A DNA stretch of 8,543 bases from an uncultured Desulfurobacterium sp. (GTDB lineage: Bacteria; Aquificota; Aquificia; Desulfurobacteriales; Desulfurobacteriaceae). Each line of letters begins with the position of its first letter. The stretch's first letter is position 1. The stretch lies in the NCBI GenBank assembly GCA_913055135.1, contig CAJXJV010000048.1, positions 1-8,543 on the forward strand, in the 5' to 3' direction. Below, one piece after another: positions 7,175 through 8,543 of this stretch. A program made the position numbers and the translations under genes. The notes beneath the pieces are model-generated. The model had not been told where the DNA came from. It searched no databases and saw nothing but the letters and a program-made list of their open reading frames with translations.

Positions 7175-7230
7175 GAGGGACTCGTGAAAGTGCACGATTT
7201 TGTGCATTCTGGCGAGTCCCTTCACATTTT
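7175..7230 (+). terminator. Two-part hairpin after traN, probable transcription terminator
   Basis: Starting three bases after the traN stop, AGGGACTCG (7176-7184) pairs perfectly with CGAGTCCCT (7213-7221), and a flanking G-T pair extends it. Inside is a 4x4 internal loop, then a second stem AGTGCAC (7189-7195) with GTGCATT (7202-7208, one G-T pair) around a six-base loop. The following bases (TTCACATTTT) are only moderately T-rich, so intrinsic termination is likely but may be incomplete. An mRNA-stabilising or processing structure is the alternative. Confidence 0.65.
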
Positions 7231-7249
7231 CTACCTTCCTTTCTATCCT
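7221..7249 (+). promoter_or_regulatory. Possible sigma70-type promoter for the HD-domain gene
   Basis: TTCACA (7221-7226; 5 of 6 to TTGACA) and TATCCT (7244-7249; 4 of 6 to TATAAT) are separated by exactly 17 bases. Transcription would start near 7256, only a few bases before the ATG at 7259. This fits the lack of any purine-rich ribosome binding site in the pyrimidine-rich stretch 7227-7258. In an AT-leaning genome such matches arise by chance, so confidence is limited. Confidence 0.35.
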
Positions 7250-7258
7250 CTAATCATC

Positions 7259-8543
7259 ATGGAGAAGAGAGATTCTGCGAAAAAAGAGAGAAGTTTCATA
7301 GCAGATGTAGTAGTGATATTAACAGGGACCGGTATATTTGCAGCACTCTATTACCTTTTCACTTTTAGGTTTTCACCTGAGACCCTCAAAACTTTCACAG
7401 TTAGAGAACAGTTTATCCTTTCTAATTTTCCTGAAGAGAGTAAATATCTTCTTCCTTTTCTCCAGACAGCTTTTGAAAAGATCAAAGAGGCTTTATACCT
7501 ATCTGTTTCTCTCAATAAAGAAATCAAACCCGATGTTTCCCTCCTTGTACAGGTTTTTGAAAATCCTTATCTTGTGGTCCTTTACTTGAAACCTCTCCTT
7601 AACTATATGATAGCTAATTATCTGCTGGCTTTTGCTCTTGTATCTGCTGTTTCCTTAAAGCTTTTAAATCTTTCATGGCTGATTTTTATTCCTCTTGTTT
7701 TACTATTCGTCTTTGCTGTTTATTCACTGATTATCAATGGAGTGAGACTTTTCTCTGTTTATCTCGATGTTCCTGAATTGAATCCTTTCAGAGTCATAAA
7801 AGATGAAACGTTAAGAAAAATCCTGAAGGTCAATCTACTGCTGAAATTCAACAACGTTCCAGCTTCTCTATATCACCATAACAGGAAGGATGGACTCTAT
7901 GGACACAGTAAAGCCGTTGCAGAGAAAACAGTTGAATTAATGTTGAACAGTGGAATTGAAGATAAAGGAAAACTTCTGAAAGGTTACCTTCTTGGGCTTG
8001 CTCATGATCTTGGAAAGCTGAGATATACAAAATGGATATGGAAAAAGGTTGACGGATCTCCAGCTCCAGATGCCATCTCTGGAAAGATGAAAACTACTGT
8101 TAAACAGGCTTTTCCTCTTCCTTTTGGAAAAATCCTCTGGTTCTCCTATGAAAAACCTTTTTCTATCTCCTCGATAAGGTTTGGAATAAAAGACAAAATG
8201 TTTGCTTATGACTTCTGGAAGAAATTGGACATCCCACAACAAAGCAATAACAGGATAGTAAAGGCTTCTCTTGGCATAAAAGAAGAACCCGAAATAGCTG
8301 AATTCGTGAAAAAGGCAGATTCCATAGTAACTGGCGAGGAGATGAGACATCTTGGAAAGCTCTATCAGGAAGAAATAAGAGAAGCCTTCTTTTCTGCTTT
8401 ATCAGAAATCAAATGGCACGGTAGAGAAGCTGAAAAATACGAAGGCTGGTTTAACGGTAATATAGCAGTTGTTCTCTCATGGGCACTTGCTGACAGAATA
8501 GATAAGGTTTTGAGAGAAAAAGGAATAGAAATAGTTGATAACT
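7259..8543 (+). CDS. Membrane-anchored HD-domain protein, TraI_2/MobH-like (3' partial)
   Basis: The frame is open from the ATG at 7259 to the right edge, 428 residues, with no stop. The N-terminus is basic (MEKR...KKER), followed by a hydrophobic segment at about 13-34, a soluble stretch at about 36-103 and a hydrophobic hairpin region at about 104-160. A cytoplasmic-type domain follows with HD-superfamily metal-site residues: HH at 206-207, H216 in LYGHS, H249-D250 in LAHDLGK, and a later AD (D354). The order PxSLYHH..DGLxxHS...AHDLGK...ADS, then a C-terminal W...WFNGNIAVV...ADRID stretch, resembles the TraI_2 domain of MobH relaxase-type proteins, which are found in conjugative elements. 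Those I know of lack this N-terminal membrane anchor. A plain membrane phosphohydrolase is the alternative. The start is chosen because it gives a basic leader before the first membrane segment, although no Shine-Dalgarno site is seen. Confidence 0.82.
   Translation, partial: MEKRDSAKKERSFIADVVVILTGTGIFAALYYLFTFRFSPETLKTFTVREQFILSNFPEESKYLLPFLQTAFEKIKEALYLSVSLNKEIKPDVSLLVQVFENPYLVVLYLKPLLNYMIANYLLAFALVSAVSLKLLNLSWLIFIPLVLLFVFAVYSLIINGVRLFSVYLDVPELNPFRVIKDETLRKILKVNLLLKFNNVPASLYHHNRKDGLYGHSKAVAEKTVELMLNSGIEDKGKLLKGYLLGLAHDLGKLRYTKWIWKKVDGSPAPDAISGKMKTTVKQAFPLPFGKILWFSYEKPFSISSIRFGIKDKMFAYDFWKKLDIPQQSNNRIVKASLGIKEEPEIAEFVKKADSIVTGEEMRHLGKLYQEEIREAFFSALSEIKWHGREAEKYEGWFNGNIAVVLSWALADRIDKVLREKGIEIVDN

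Noticed and set aside
7175..7222. Inverted repeat as a transfer origin or recombination site
   Set aside because: Its position three bases after a stop codon and its GC-rich two-part stem fit a terminator better. No second copy or nick-site-like sequence was found.
7129..7589. Two overlapping open frames on the + strand (7129-7368 and 7338-7589)
   Set aside because: They overlap the end of traN, the hairpin and the HD-domain frame, have no ribosome binding site and no recognisable protein character. The frame starting at 7259 is far longer and has clear motifs.
7848..8350. Minus-strand frames (7848-8030, 7937-8350) opposite the HD-domain gene
   Set aside because: The + strand encodes a long open frame with HD-superfamily residues over the same bases, and the reverse frames show no start signals or motifs.

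Overview
The window is read almost entirely from the + strand and looks like part of a conjugative DNA-transfer region with an F-type (TraN-containing) type IV secretion system. It comes from a Gram-negative-type bacterium. Base use leans to A/T, and arginine is mostly AGA/AGG with many ATA isoleucine codons. This codon use, with the heavily disulfide-bonded exported proteins, would suit a thermophile such as an Aquificota member, but that assignment is an impression and not proven. I see no CRISPR, tRNA, rRNA, transposase or insertion-sequence ends.

Layout: (1) Positions 1-1403 hold the 3' part of a gene for a cysteine-rich, probably exported protein. Its frame is open to the left edge, so it begins outside the window. 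(2) After a 15-base gap with a strong ribosome binding site comes a 1917-residue gene (1419-7172). It has a signal peptide, a short N-terminal region, two long arrays of about 13-14-residue Cys-to-Cys modules separated by a distinct insert, and a C-terminal domain that I recognise as TraN, the mating-pair stabilisation protein. F-plasmid TraN is about 600 residues, so this one is about three times longer. (3) Positions 7173-7258 hold a strong two-part hairpin, probably a terminator, and then a possible promoter that would give a nearly leaderless transcript. (4) From 7259 to the right edge an uninterrupted frame encodes an N-terminally membrane-anchored HD-domain protein. Its motifs resemble the TraI_2/MobH relaxase-type HD domain. 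It is cut off by the window end.

How they fit together: the first two genes probably share a transcript and supply exported, disulfide-rich parts of the mating-pair apparatus. The third may start its own transcript and may act on the cytoplasmic, DNA-processing side of conjugation, or as a phosphohydrolase near the transfer machinery.

The most striking feature is the internal architecture of the giant TraN. Its modules are not a simple tandem array. They are organised in a higher-order repeat of eight modules (about 153-160 residues, 459-480 bases). The same eight-module order can be followed through three copies before the insert and two more divergent copies after it.
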